Made by a program: the position numbers and the translations under genes. Of a DNA stretch of 64,000 nucleotides, positions 1 through 12,100 are shown piece after piece. Each line of letters starts with the position of its first letter. The stretch's first letter is position 1. The notes under the pieces were generated by a model. It saw nothing but the letters and a program-made list of their open reading frames with translations. It ran no database searches and was not told the origin of the DNA. The DNA is from Intoshia linei. Lineage: Eukaryota; Orthonectida; Rhopaluridae. The stretch is from the NCBI GenBank assembly GCA_001642005.1, contig LWCA01000007.1:41675-105674 (forward strand), in the 5' to 3' direction.

Positions 1-1075
1 CTCCTAAAACGTGTCATCCTATTGTAGACGATGAAACAGTTTGTAAAGTTAAAAATGACAGGAATTTAATTTCCTTTGAAACGCCAAGTGTTGAGATATT
101 CAATACTAAAATTAGTGACAAACAAAATAATACAAATTCAGTGGAAATTCCTCACGAAACAAAAGAAAATATTGGAAATTTTAATGTTCATATCTATGAA
201 GATATTTCAGAAACAGTATCCGATCATGTAAAAAGAAGTAACAGTTTGAATGAAAACTCATTAATTTGTGATATTCCAATGACTACATCAGTGCCTAATT
301 TGATAAATGAATCACAAATGAGTGTTTGCATAAAAGAAGAACCATTCAGGACAAGAAATGGTTTTTATTTATATTATTTTATTAAATGGAAAATATTTTT
401 TATATTAATTTAACAATGTTAATACACCCGATAATAGGGAATTTTGTGGGCATACCAATTAAAATTATTTTATAATTTCTATGAACCCATTTCACTAAAT
501 AAATTTTATTATAGGTATGAATAGAACAATAAAAGAGTTTGACCCTCCTTATGCATGTAAAGAGCATGTGACAGAATCGGTTGTAAATTATATCAGTGGT
601 TTTTAACTACAATTAATGAATTATGTATTTATTAATGAAATGTCTATAAAACAAAAATACATTAACTGGCCCTAATGTTAACTTTTGCAACATTTTTAAT
701 ATACTGACAGATTTGGAGACTAATTAAATTGACCAGATCAGATACTTGTAAATTTTTTTAATTAAAAAATGATCATTTTAATAAGTTTTCTATGTTTATG
801 GTCGAAAATTAGAATGTCCAAAAAAATTATGGGTAGGTTCTGACCATTACATACTCTATTAACAATCGGTTTAGAATCACTGAAGTATACATAAATGTAA
901 TTACATTTTATAAATGTTTATTTAGTCGTCGGAAGATGAATTTAAATATCGAATGGAAATCCATCAAACACTTTTTGAAATGGGATTAACAGATTTTAAT
1001 TACAACAACAAATTAATCCTGAAACACAACTACGATATAAGCAAGATAGTAGAGGAATGCTTCGATTACAAATAA
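1..1075 (+). CDS. NBR1-like autophagy receptor, C-terminal part (5' end outside window)
   Basis: Three exons can be joined: 1-360 (reading frame from base 3), 515-582 and 926-1075. Introns are 361-514 and 583-925, and both junctions keep frame (phase 1, then phase 0). The first part is hydrophilic, acidic and Ser/Asn-rich with no domain I recognise. The last exon encodes a compact C-terminal UBA domain (LFEMGLTDF, then KHNYDISKIVEEC) that closely resembles the UBA of NBR1, where human has LFEMGF and KKHNYNI. NBR1 binds ubiquitin through this domain and links cargo to ATG8-type proteins in selective autophagy. The PB1, ZZ and FW domains expected upstream lie outside the window, so the assignment rests on the UBA alone; another UBA-ending protein is possible. 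The stop codon is 128 bases from the stop codon of the convergent SPT6 gene. Confidence 0.6.
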
Positions 1076-1117
1076 TGTACAAGTATGGGATAATGTAAAA
1101 ATGAAAATTAAAAAATT

Positions 1118-1164
1118 AATAAACTGTACTCTTGAGATAAAACATATAACGGGAAGAGTTTAAT
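1118..1164. promoter_or_regulatory. Facing poly(A) signals of the NBR1-like and SPT6 genes
   Basis: AATAAA on the plus strand at 1118-1123 lies 43 nt after the NBR1-like stop codon. On the minus strand an ATTAAA variant (TTTAAT on plus, 1159-1164) lies about 40 nt past the SPT6 stop codon. The two signals face each other, so the 3' UTRs of the two genes probably overlap or nearly touch. Confidence 0.5.
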
Positions 1165-1202
1165 ATGAAATTAAAATGTATACACATGATATAAACAAAT
1201 GC

Positions 1203-4200
1203 CTAAATGACATTGTAGGTTGGAACTGTTTGAAACTGTTTGTAGGATTTGACACATTTATAAGATTCTCTATAATGTTCCTTAAACCATTTTAATAAAT
1301 CAGGCAAAGTGGCAAACATTTTTTTCCTATATCGTATTCCATTCACAGTTATAGTCAAATACTCAATTTTAGTTTTGGTTGTAGGACAGTACGCCAATAT
1401 AAACTTTCCAGGGTACTCATGTGACGCAATTAATTTGTACGGTATGCGACTAGGTTGACTTCTTTTTTCCAATAGAATAATTTTCTCAATCTCTGCATTA
1501 TTACTATTTTGCATAGCAAGATAATATTTGTGAGTGACAATATCCCGAATATAAGATGCCATTGGTTGAATATATCTTGCAGTAATTTCGTCAAGATCTT
1601 CATAATATTCATTTTCAATTTTTAGTTTTCGACCAATACTAAAATTATTTGTTTTATCAAATTCAGAAATGTCGATATGACGATAAATGTTTTCAGATAT
1701 TTTCCAGGTGGCTGTCAAGTGATCACTAGCTTTACTGCTAGGCCGATACATGACATCACCAATATTACATTCTTTTGACATTATATCAATACAAGAGCTG
1801 TATGGAACATTTTTAAAAAGAGAATGAACTATGACCCTTTTAGTGTATTGTTTTTGTTTATTAGCTCGGCTGGTTTCCTGACGATCTTTGACAATATCCA
1901 AATATTCTTTGCAAGAATCATAAAACCTGTCTCTAGCCGGTTTCCATTTGTGATCTTCATCTGTTAAATCAGAGGTCCTACATGTAACTTCAACGGAAAA
2001 TCGAGTAACGTCAATTTTTCTTACTCTGGCATGAATTAGCATGCCTATTCTGACTTTCTTTTTAGGGTTTGATATATGATTATCACTGAGATACATGAGT
2101 GGAATATATCCAGTAAGGCTGTTTTCAAGTCGAATTCTTATTCCAGTAATTGTTCCGAGACATTGGTTTGATTCATAATGACGTAATACTCCGCTAATAT
2201 TTTTAAAATCTTCGACAAAACAGTATTGACACATCCAAGTACCACAACTCTCGTTCTTTATAGGTTGTGCTACTTTAATACTTTCTTCGTTAAGCCTACG
2301 ATACGAAAACCCAACAACAATACATGTGACTAATTTTCCGAGGCAAAATGTTTCAGGGGTTTCGTTAATAGTCATTTTAAACAAACTATCCGGGTTCGGA
2401 GATCTGTAAGGAAACCTTAAATCTTGATATGGACTATAAAATTCAGCTTTAATGTCTTGTAATGTAATCATTTTATCAAAAACTACACTACCCTCAACTT
2501 CACAATAGTTATTTAAATCAATTTTGTTTAAAATTGCAGCATTTTTGAAAGTTCGATAAATTAAAATGTTATCATTTTCATTCTCACCTTCATCTTCGTC
2601 ATCGAAATCTTTAACGTCTCGAATAATTTTTTTGGCAATGTCATACATTTCGGGGTGAATTCTAGTAACGTCGAGTAAATGCGTATGCGTTTCAGTAGCA
2701 TTATCAACATCGATATTTGATAGTTTCAATTTTATAAAACCACTGCAATTGACAAAAATTTTCGCAGCAATGCCGCATCGAATAACAAGATAGGTACGAT
2801 TATAAAGAAGATCTCTAGACGACCTAAACTTTTTCAAAATATGACTTGCTTTTCGAGGTCCTAATCCACTAACAAACTGTAAAACACAATCCTTATGTAC
2901 ATTTTCGATAATGTCGTTCAAATCTACTCCAACTTCGTTTACTCTATTGGTAAAAATGATATTGTATGCATCCATCAATTCCTTTTTATCCCCAGAAAAC
3001 CTCTTTTTCGAATAATTTACATTCAAAATGTCATTATCTTTGTTAAATAAACGAGATATTTCAGTTAAAGGGTCTAATAATTTACGGCACATGGAAACGG
3101 CTTGTCTTTCTAGAATGTGCATATTCGACAACTCTTTTTTCCCGAAATTTGAATTTGAAAAAGCTATGCAAGTTTCCTGGTCGACAACATCAATTTTTAT
3201 AGATTTAAAGGCCCTTTTGTCTTTCTTATTTGTTTCAAAATTGGCCAAGTCAATAACCAAATCTTCAATTTCTCTTGCCAATGAAACGGAATTTCTGTTT
3301 GTTGCTCCAATACCGATGAAATGAGGTTTATGGGTTTCTACAAACTCGCCAAGATTATGAATATCCTTTCTACGATTCTTTGCTAGTAATGAAACTCCGT
3401 CTCGCGCTAATCTACTCATATATACATGCAAAGCTTGGAACGTAACACTTTGCAAAACATCTCCATTACTATTACACAACACACCAAAAGTTTCTTCGTG
3501 TTCGTTATCAGAATACACTAAACAAAATATCCTTAAATCGTCTTCATGGTCCCCTTCAAATGTAAATTCTCGTTTTATTGGAGCCACACTGATATCGTTG
3601 TAGAGCAAACGAGACGCGTCACTAACAACAAAATTTTTACCTTCTTGTATAAGTTTTAACGTAACCTCTTTTTTTAATTTGGGATACAAGCAATTATAAA
3701 GAGCACTTTTAAGTCCTTTTTCGCGAATATCATTCCATTCCTGAACGGCATAATTATATTCATCTTTTAAATACAAGTGTTTGATTTTTTCGTAAAAATT
3801 AATTTCCTTTTTGCCAGTATTGTCCATGTGGATATCGTATTCAATTAATCCATTCTCATAAGCTTGGTGTAATTTCCAAAATTGATCATGATGAAATGAA
3901 GATATTGGCTTGTTGGTAAGATACATCATGGAAAATATATCATGTGATTCGTCAATTATTGCCCTTCCCTTTTTAGTAACACTGGCATCAACCAATGCTC
4001 TTTCAAAATAAACACTTCGAACAATCTTAGCAATGAGAGGTTCAATCGAAAGTGTTTTTGAAATATAACTAACTAGCAACCCTTTAATCACATCATAATT
4101 TTCATCAGTGAAGCGCGAAAATAACGTTTTGGGTATTTCATCAGAACTAGTCACATCATTATGCTGGAAATTGTCTCTTAAATTTTCAGCAAATTGATAA

Positions 4201-5607
4201 GGTTTCATGCCGATATGTTGTATTGATTCTTTAAACCCCTTTTCGTAAAAGTATTGGCGTATATTGAATTTTGCTCGTTTAAATAATTTTTTATCTAGAT
4301 TCGGGTCTAACTCGTCAACATGTGTTTCGTTACAATTATCAAATTCGCCAAAATAAAACAATAAATATTTCGTAAAATCGTCAATTTCGTCAACAGTCTT
4401 GAGGTTTTTCAAAACATCGACAATTTTTATCCCGTTAATCATATCCACTAATTCTTTACTATTTTCCGTTAAATCTTTAGAATCGAAATAAATTTTAATT
4501 TTATCAAAAAGATTCGAGACGGCTTTTTTTCTATTAGTAAAATGAATCCATTTTTCGTCATATTTGTAAATGGACCACAAATCTTCCATTTGCAATTCAG
4601 GATGAATTGCCTCCTTTCGATAGAAAGCAATAAATGGAATATCAAATCCTTCCAATTTAATAAATTTCAAAACATTGCAAATTTTTTTAGACAACTCTAA
4701 AGTAGATGTACGTTCCATAGCTGACCGTAAATGCATATCGTCTTGACTGGACAATGATTTAGTATAAAAATAATTCAATTTTATCCATTCTGCTTCTTCT
4801 TCAATTTCTTCCATATCAACTGTCGCTACAGGGTATTTTCTCAGTTGAAACCTTTCGGGAATATCACTAACACTAATTTCAACATTTTTTTGACTCTTTT
4901 CCAATCGATCCATTTCATAAGGTTCAAATATGTTATTTAAGTTGAATTTTGTCTTTTCTAAATCTTCCAAATCATCGTCAGAAGATTCAATGTTTTTGAA
5001 ATCATCATAGTCAAAATTTATTCCAAATATTTCTTCAGCATCTTTTAAACCTTCAATCATATCTTCATCAATTTCTGATTTTGATATTGCTGCAATTTCA
5101 TCGCGTGTATTGAAATTTTCAATTTCTTCGTCAATGGAAGAATCTACCTTTAATTTAGGATTATCATAAAAATAAATTACCGTCCATATCGGGATTCGTG
5201 TAATTGTAGTTTTGTTGTACTGGTATAGATTTTGCACTTAGAGCTGCACTCATTTCTTCATCTTCGTCGTCGTCAGCCATCATGATACGGCGTCGTTTCT
5301 TTTTCCTGTTTACTTTAATACCCAAATTGTCTTCTAGTAAATCCAAGTCTTCGTCGGACAGAGAATCGTCAGAGCTACTTACATGTTTTTCTCTTTTCGT
5401 CGATAATTCCGCAATTTCTTCTTCAGTGTCATCATTAATCAATCCTGGCAAGTTGATGTTAATTTCTTTGTCATCTAAAAAATTACGTTTAAAATTTACT
5501 TTAATAATTTATTTTCGTTTACCTTCTTCGTCGCTACTCAACTGGGACAGTTCGTTTTCGTCACAAGACGATAATTCAGCTTCTTGATCAAAAAATTCAC
5601 TCATCAT
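1203..5607 (-). CDS. SUPT6H: Transcription elongation factor and histone chaperone SPT6
   Basis: Three exons: 5523-5607, 5181-5474 and 1203-5143, with introns of 48 and 37 nt; frame is preserved and the product is 1439 aa. The start is the first ATG of an acidic MMSEFFDQEAE leader, which matches the acidic SPT6 N-terminus. SPT6 travels with RNA polymerase II in the nucleus and rebuilds nucleosomes behind it. Landmarks in order: acidic region (1-150) with INDD and LLEDNLG blocks; IPERFQLR near 240; YqgF-like RNase fold near 655-800; helix-hairpin-helix with GLGPRKASHIL near 885; S1 domain near 1160 (IGMLIHARVRKIDV); tandem SH2 from about 1225, including YRPSSK and WKISENIYRHIDI, which bind phosphorylated polymerase linker. 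The protein stops right after the tandem SH2, so it lacks the long low-complexity C-terminal tail of vertebrate SPT6 (about 1,700 aa). The identification is not in doubt. Confidence 0.97.
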
Positions 5608-6689
5608 TAATTTTTGTGATATACAAATATTTAATACTTAAAATGACGATTAAATTAAATATATGTTTCTATGGTGTATATATTTCGTTGTTATTGAAAC
5701 GAATATAAACAGTAACTTTATTTTTGAATAAATTATTACATTTTTGCACAAAATTATACAATTGTAATTATAATCCCTACTTATATAAAGTAAATTAGTT
5801 AAAAGTGTATCTGTCAATTTATTGAATATTTACATTTTCATTATTAATTTTAATACACTTGTACAAACATTTGAAAATATTGGTTGATAATTTATTAAGA
5901 TATTGGTATCCAGGATTGCGTAGATTTCTGGGGCTGAAATTTTGTATTTACATCAACTGGACTAAGCTGTATCAGCATAATCTTTTTTTTAAATTTAGGA
6001 CCATTAATTATTTCAAATTTTTTGTTATAATAAAATAGTTTCATAATAGTAGTAGAAAAAATGAATACTAAAGTGTTTTTTACAGTGAAGGCGTCACTTT
6101 GTTACATTGACATTTTTTTGTGTGTATTAATTGGATATAACTGTCAACTGTAAATTTTTTTAAATTACACAGTGCGCATTATGAAAAACACACAACATTG
6201 GTATATCACATTAAATAAAACTTAACTTCACGATTAAAAAGAGCCATATATAACCGTCGGTTCTGGTTGCTAAAATATTAAAAACGAGGCTTGAACATTA
6301 TTACTTATTTGTGATTTATGATGTTAACGTTCACATGATTTATATATTTTAATATTATATTACATTAAATTGTGTATATATCAATATATAATTAAAGCGA
6401 AAAAATATTTTTTTAATATATACATTTTTTTCCGTATATGGGGGTAAAACCACCGTTTTTCGAAAAAGAAGAACACCTAACACGTGACGTATGATATACA
6501 TACTCAACATATGCATGGTCATTAGTCCATGTTCTGCTTATAAAATTTTGGTCGTATTAAATAATTACAAGTAATTTAATAATTTGAAAAAATATAATAT
6601 ACAAAAATTAAATATTTATTTATGATATAATGATTTTACAGTCCATAAATAATCACATATCATACTTATATCATGTTTTTTTTTGTATC

Positions 6690-7022
6690 TTATGTTATGT
6701 TTAATAAAATTTTGGGACATGTTTCTTTTTTAAAACAATGTGTAATTTGTGGTTTTGACCGTGAAGGTATGCGTTCTGAGTCTGAGATGTACGACAATGT
6801 TAATCATTTTAAAACGCGTCCCAGAATGTATGTTTTATTAAATGTTTGGGTTGATTTATTTTTTTAACAAAAAGAAAAATGGGGTTTTTGGCCCTGAAGG
6901 ATTAAATCTAGGAAACTGAAAAATAGATATAAACACGCTTCGGGAAAAACACTATTTGAAATTGGGTTTTTTAAATAAACGTCATCACACATAGACACAA
7001 AATCACATTCAATTTTATATAA
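6690..7022 (+). repeat. Dispersed repeat family A, partial copy
   Basis: The core, around 6795-6900, has AATCATTTTAAAACGCGTCC followed by a run of T/A and then GGTTTTTGGCCCTGAAGGATT. The same order appears at 18080-18432 (same strand) and reversed at 26478-26970 and 55010-55340. The right edge, TTTTTAAATAAAC ... CATTCAATTTTATATAAG, is also shared. A 64-codon open frame across it is a by-product of the repeat. Confidence 0.6.
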
Positions 7023-7839
7023 GTAATAGATAGCTTTATCCGAAATACAATTTAAGTTTATAAAATTCAATTACATATTGTATATTGACATATTTTATAG
7101 CTCAACAAAAAATGTAGGCGATGAACGTAAGACCACTCAAAACATAACTACCAGATCTCATCATAACATTCCAGTAAATAAAGTTATATTTTAGTTTTTG
7201 TAAACATTTTTATATGAAATTTCTAAAATGGCAAGCTCTTTCACTAAAAATTTTCTTCTTTTCACGATTTCTAATGGTATTAATGAAATATAAGGTTATT
7301 AAATCTGAAGTTCGAAGAATCTTGTAGATTTAAAGCCCGAATCTAACATAATGAAAATAGAAATACAAATACATGTGCTCAAAGAAGTTTATTAATATTA
7401 AGGTGAAGTTACAGTAACAGTTCCAACTGAACTCTAACTTCACTATCACAACATGATTATCATAAAAGTATGACCCGCAATTTTATCAGTATTTGGACCA
7501 TGAAATTTCGAAAAAAAGTATAAAAAATTACACTCCGAATGTTGACATACTGTTAACAATCCAATTCAACTGACAAAATTACATTTGGGCGTGGTTAACT
7601 AATACGCGTCGGAAATGTCAAACATTTATTGCATTTTGTTAGACAACCATCGCGGGCCAGAATTTTGTCACCTCTCATGTAAGCTATTTAAAATTTTATT
7701 GTAAATATATAAATTCTAAAATTCGTGTTATTCATGACGAGTTTTTTTGAGTGTAATTAATTGGATTGTTTTTAGTATTATACATCATACTTTATAATCA
7801 ATTAAAAAATCCGTTTTAAATTTAAAAAGTTGTCCTCAG

Positions 7840-7892
7840 CAGAGCTAGCTACTTTTTGCACTGAGTACATAACAGTCAAACTAAATAATATA
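7840..7892 (+). repeat. Hairpin repeat (end of family A), copy 1
   Basis: This copy has AGAGCTAGCTACTTTTTGCA followed by GAGTACATAACAGTCAAACTA. The two halves are imperfect inverted repeats. It matches four other copies in the window. Sequence similarity to the copy at 56036 extends upstream to about 7720 (TTCGTGTTATTCATGACGA). Confidence 0.6.
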
Positions 7893-9110
7893 TTTAATAA
7901 TAGACATTTATTATAGTGCATCATTTATATATTAAAATCGTGTTGTATCAAATGTCATGTTAAAGTATATTTATGTTGAAACGATTACAATGCATTATTT
8001 TGAAAGGTAATTAACCCTTGATTCGCATAATGATGTTATAAAAGTAACCTCAATATATCAAATAATAAATAATCATAATACAGAATAAACACATGTTATG
8101 TAATATTTGTTGACAATATTCCGTAAAAAGAAATAATAAACATTTTATTTTTTGCACATTGTACGAACATTAAACATTACTCACTAAATAATTATAATTA
8201 ATTAATAAATGTATGCAAATTAGTTCAAATTATAAGGAAGGTTGTAGGACATTTTCAATATTCTGTTTAATATACAACTTATGTGAAAAAATAAGTGTAA
8301 CTAATCAATATAATATATTATATAATAAATCATATTATGGTATTCCCTAAAAATATACAATACACGTATACAATAAATTTGCCACATTTACCAGTTATAT
8401 ACAAATATATACAAACGTTGAACACCATTATAACTTTTTTCCTTCCTACTTTTTTTATTGTTTGAATAGTCTCAAAAAGTGAGACATGGTAATTACATAA
8501 TCGATTTGATAACATGATAATATCTAATTATGATTGGGTTAAGATTCATAACTTATGAATAACATTTTTCGTGTGAAAATATAAGTGATTAGGAAATAAT
8601 TATAAAAACTGTATCTGCATTAATTTTGATTGCATTACACTATGGAAATGTTGATAAGCCTTAATTGAATAAGTAATACAAAAAAGTACAAATAATTGTT
8701 TTAATTATTAAGTCACCTATTTTAAACATTAAATTTGGTTTTATTGTTTTGTATCCAATCAATTTGGAAACGGTAGAGAAGATTGTGAAACAAAACTGTA
8801 ACTATAAAACAAAAAGATATAAGATAAATTTCAAATCTAAACAAAAAGTATTCTGTTCGACATGAAACAATACTATTTTGACAAACAATTGCTTTAACAT
8901 TAAATACGAAATATAATGGTTTGTTTATTACCTGTTTAACTTTACTAATACATATGCATTGTTTCGGTTTTGTCGAAATAAATTTAAATTTGGACGTAAC
9001 TTAATACATGCATTAATTTTGAACATAATGAAATTGAGTTAACGCAAATTATTCAAATCACACATTACAATTGTCAGTAATACGTGTCTTTTTAGTTATT
9101 AGTTTCATAA

Positions 9111-12100
9111 ATGGAACGAACTGTACGATCCCACAGTAAAGCCAGAAATGAAATATTAATAGACTCTAAAAACAGGTAACATATTACATTACCAAGAATC
9201 ATTACATTGATACGTCAATGACATGTGTCATTTTCAAATATTAAATGATAAATGCATTTTTAGAGAAATTTTAAAATTAAAACCAGGAAAACATGGAGGA
9301 CGCTATCGTACACCTTCTTTCCATGGAGGTCTTTTGGCAACATTTCCTAGCAATACATTTTCTAAGCACGATATAATAACATTTAAATTGGTAAAAAACC
9401 CAGAAAGATTGAAACATTTCGAACAGGATCTCAATAGACATTTTAGTGAAAATGACAGTCTTGCTAGTGATATTTTTCAAATTAATTATTATCATAAAGG
9501 CAAGCAAATTTCAAAAATTAAAAAAATGATTGAAGTTGAAATTCCGTATTTTGAAAATATTTCTGATGCCAGTCATTACACTTTTACGCTTTTATCAAAA
9601 TGTAATGATCTCGATGAATGGAATAGTATTGAGAATTATAAAGTTACGGTAACATTTAATTTGATTTAAACATTCTAAACATTGAAAAACCTTTACGTTA
9701 TTATTATTATTATTATCGTGAAAGCTTGTATCTGTAGTTAGTATTAGTAATTAGTAGCAATGCTTTTGAGAAAATGAAATATTGATTGGATTTTAGTATG
9801 TCAGTAATGATAATCAATACATTTGTACATTTGTAAATTTGTATTATTTTCAGTCTAATCAAAATATTTCTATATAATTAATCATTTTCAATTATTAATA
9901 ATTATTTAAAATACATTAATAGTATTTCTAACATATTATCGAAACTCGATAAACAATGAGAAAGTCACGGACAGTGTCTAACCCACCGTTCCGGCACCCC
10001 TCTTCGGGAGGAGTCTCGACACCATTTTTGTAAAATGGAGGCATTATTTTTTCAAACTAAGCAATGTGTGAAATCGTTTGTGAAAATTTATTTAGAGGAA
10101 TATTTTCCATTTTCGGGCGAACTTATTGAAGTACATTTGATATCATCATCTTTTATAAGGGAAGTTGTCACTTAAATAAATATTTTGTATTTTAAAGTGA
10201 AAAAGACCCCAAAAAATCGTACAAAATCAAAATTAGCATTTATAATGCATTTTAACAATATAATTTAAATTGTATAAAAAATTGTTGGAATGCACTGTAA
10301 TTCGATTTTAGACTTTATTATTATGTATTTTGTATATTAACGTATTTTTAGTCAAAATTTATTTTTTTTAAGCCAATATAATTGTTTAATTCCAGCCATT
10401 GAGTCTAGACTCTAGACTCCAGTCAATTTAAATTTAATCCTTATATGCAACTTTTAATAAACAAACATGTTACAAAATATGTACTATATTCAAAATTCAT
10501 AGTTCAATATTGTCATGATTATAAAAAATTTTCCAGAATTGGTGTTTTTTAAAATTTTAAGACTCTTTTCATTTTTGAAAAAAAGGAGTAATTTGTGGTT
10601 TTGACGGTGAAGGTAACAATTTTTAAATTTGAAATTTATCTTAGTTTCTGCCAGGAAAAAACTAACTTGGAATTTGTGTTTTTAAAATTTGTGGGCTGCA
10701 AGATATCTTAATAATGATTACCAGACAATTTTTCTGAGACAAATTAATTAACCAGACAATTTTAGCAACTTTTACGCTGTATAATTTGTTGTAATGTAGG
10801 GAACTAAATTAAATCATTTATTAAATTCTCAGTAACAAGTATACTATAATAAGACTCATAGAAATAAGAATATTGTAAAAAATTCTCCGTAAATCCTCGT
10901 ACTTTATGAACTTGAAGACAGGCTAATTCCTATTAAACGGAATTCATCGTTAACGGATAAAAACACTTGACTAACGGACTTTCAATTATTTTGAAGTAAA
11001 AATTTGCGTTAAATTTTAACTTAAAATGTAGTATCAGTGGCTTTTTATCTAGGATTTTTAGCCAGGGGGGCGAAATAATTATTGCCTCCCTGCACCCACC
11101 TAGATCCGTTACTGACTATCATAATTATAGTTAAGCTTTTTCGGTTCAAAGTAAAAGCTTTAGATACGTAAAACATTTTATTTTCTTTCATGATTAATGA
11201 TGATAATAATGGTTACATCTAGAAACTCTGTAATAAATATTAAAAATTATCCTATAAACATAAACAAAAGTTGGTCAAAATTTTTCAATATTTTATTTGA
11301 ATCTCATGGACCGAGGCATATAATTTTGGATCTCAATCGAGAACCACTGTTTTAATTTATACATTATTGATAAACAATTCCTCGTTGACAGAATGAGATT
11401 TTGTTTCATGACCAATTATTCCTTTAACGAGGAATTAACCTGTATAATATTATTATTTTAATTTTATATCTAATCAGTTTCTTTCTTTTTTTATTGTGTT
11501 GCATTATACGGACGTATATTGTATATCGTACATAAACTACAAACTAGGATTTGATTCAATTTTAATTAAATTTATAGTTTTTAAAACATTTTAAGAGAGA
11601 TACACCTGTATAACTTTTTTTGTGTGAAAAAATAATTTAAAATTAAAATTTAAATTTAAAATTTAATTTAATTTAAATTTTGAATAAAAATACAAATGAA
11701 AATGAATTATTTTTCAGACTAAAAAATCTTATCGAACCGTGGTTTTCAATTCAACAGTACTTTGTTTAAAAGCAGAACCGATAAAGGAAAATGTTAGTGT
11801 TTTTATCAAAGGGTGTATGCATACAAGTGTGATAAACAAGAAACTAACATTACGAGTTCCGAAATTTGCTTTAAAACACGACAATGAAATTTCTATTACG
11901 GTAATCCCTCATTATACGCCGATATTTAATATATTTAGACTAAATTCATTGACGAAAGAGAACTAGGAAAATTACGTGAAGAATACGAATATGACATGAA
12001 AAGTTTGAAATCTATGTCTCCAATTTACACGTTTGACTTTGTCAATACAAAATTAGATGTAAAAACTCGAGCAGTATCATTTGCCAATATAAAATCTGAT

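Larger units (their letters stand above)
5608..9110. other. Divergent intergenic region between SPT6 and the Death-domain gene
   Basis: This 3.5 kb spacer lies between two genes that start at its edges and point away from each other, so it should hold both promoters. It is AT-rich with frequent stops in all frames. It contains a copy of dispersed repeat family A (about 6690-7022) and a copy of the hairpin repeat (7840-7892). I see no RNA gene, convincing exon or clear TATA box. Confidence 0.6.
9649..11717 (+). other. Long repeat-bearing intron of the Death-domain gene
   Basis: This 2.07 kb intron is 20 to 60 times longer than its neighbours. It holds a TTA microsatellite near 9697-9717, a family C repeat (9975-10060), a family A fragment (10535-10625), a hAT-like MITE (11035-11114) and an A/T-only palindromic stretch near 11640-11690. 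No further exon with coding character was found, but a small exon could be missed. Confidence 0.55.

Noticed and set aside
583-610. Donor at ATCAGTG/GTTTTT for the second NBR1-like exon
   Set aside because: It would leave phase 1 and break the frame into the UBA exon; the earlier GTAAAT donor at 583 gives phase 0.
6673-6867. 64-codon plus-strand frame
   Set aside because: It lies wholly within a dispersed repeat that recurs at 18, 26 and 55 kb with stops, so it is not a gene.
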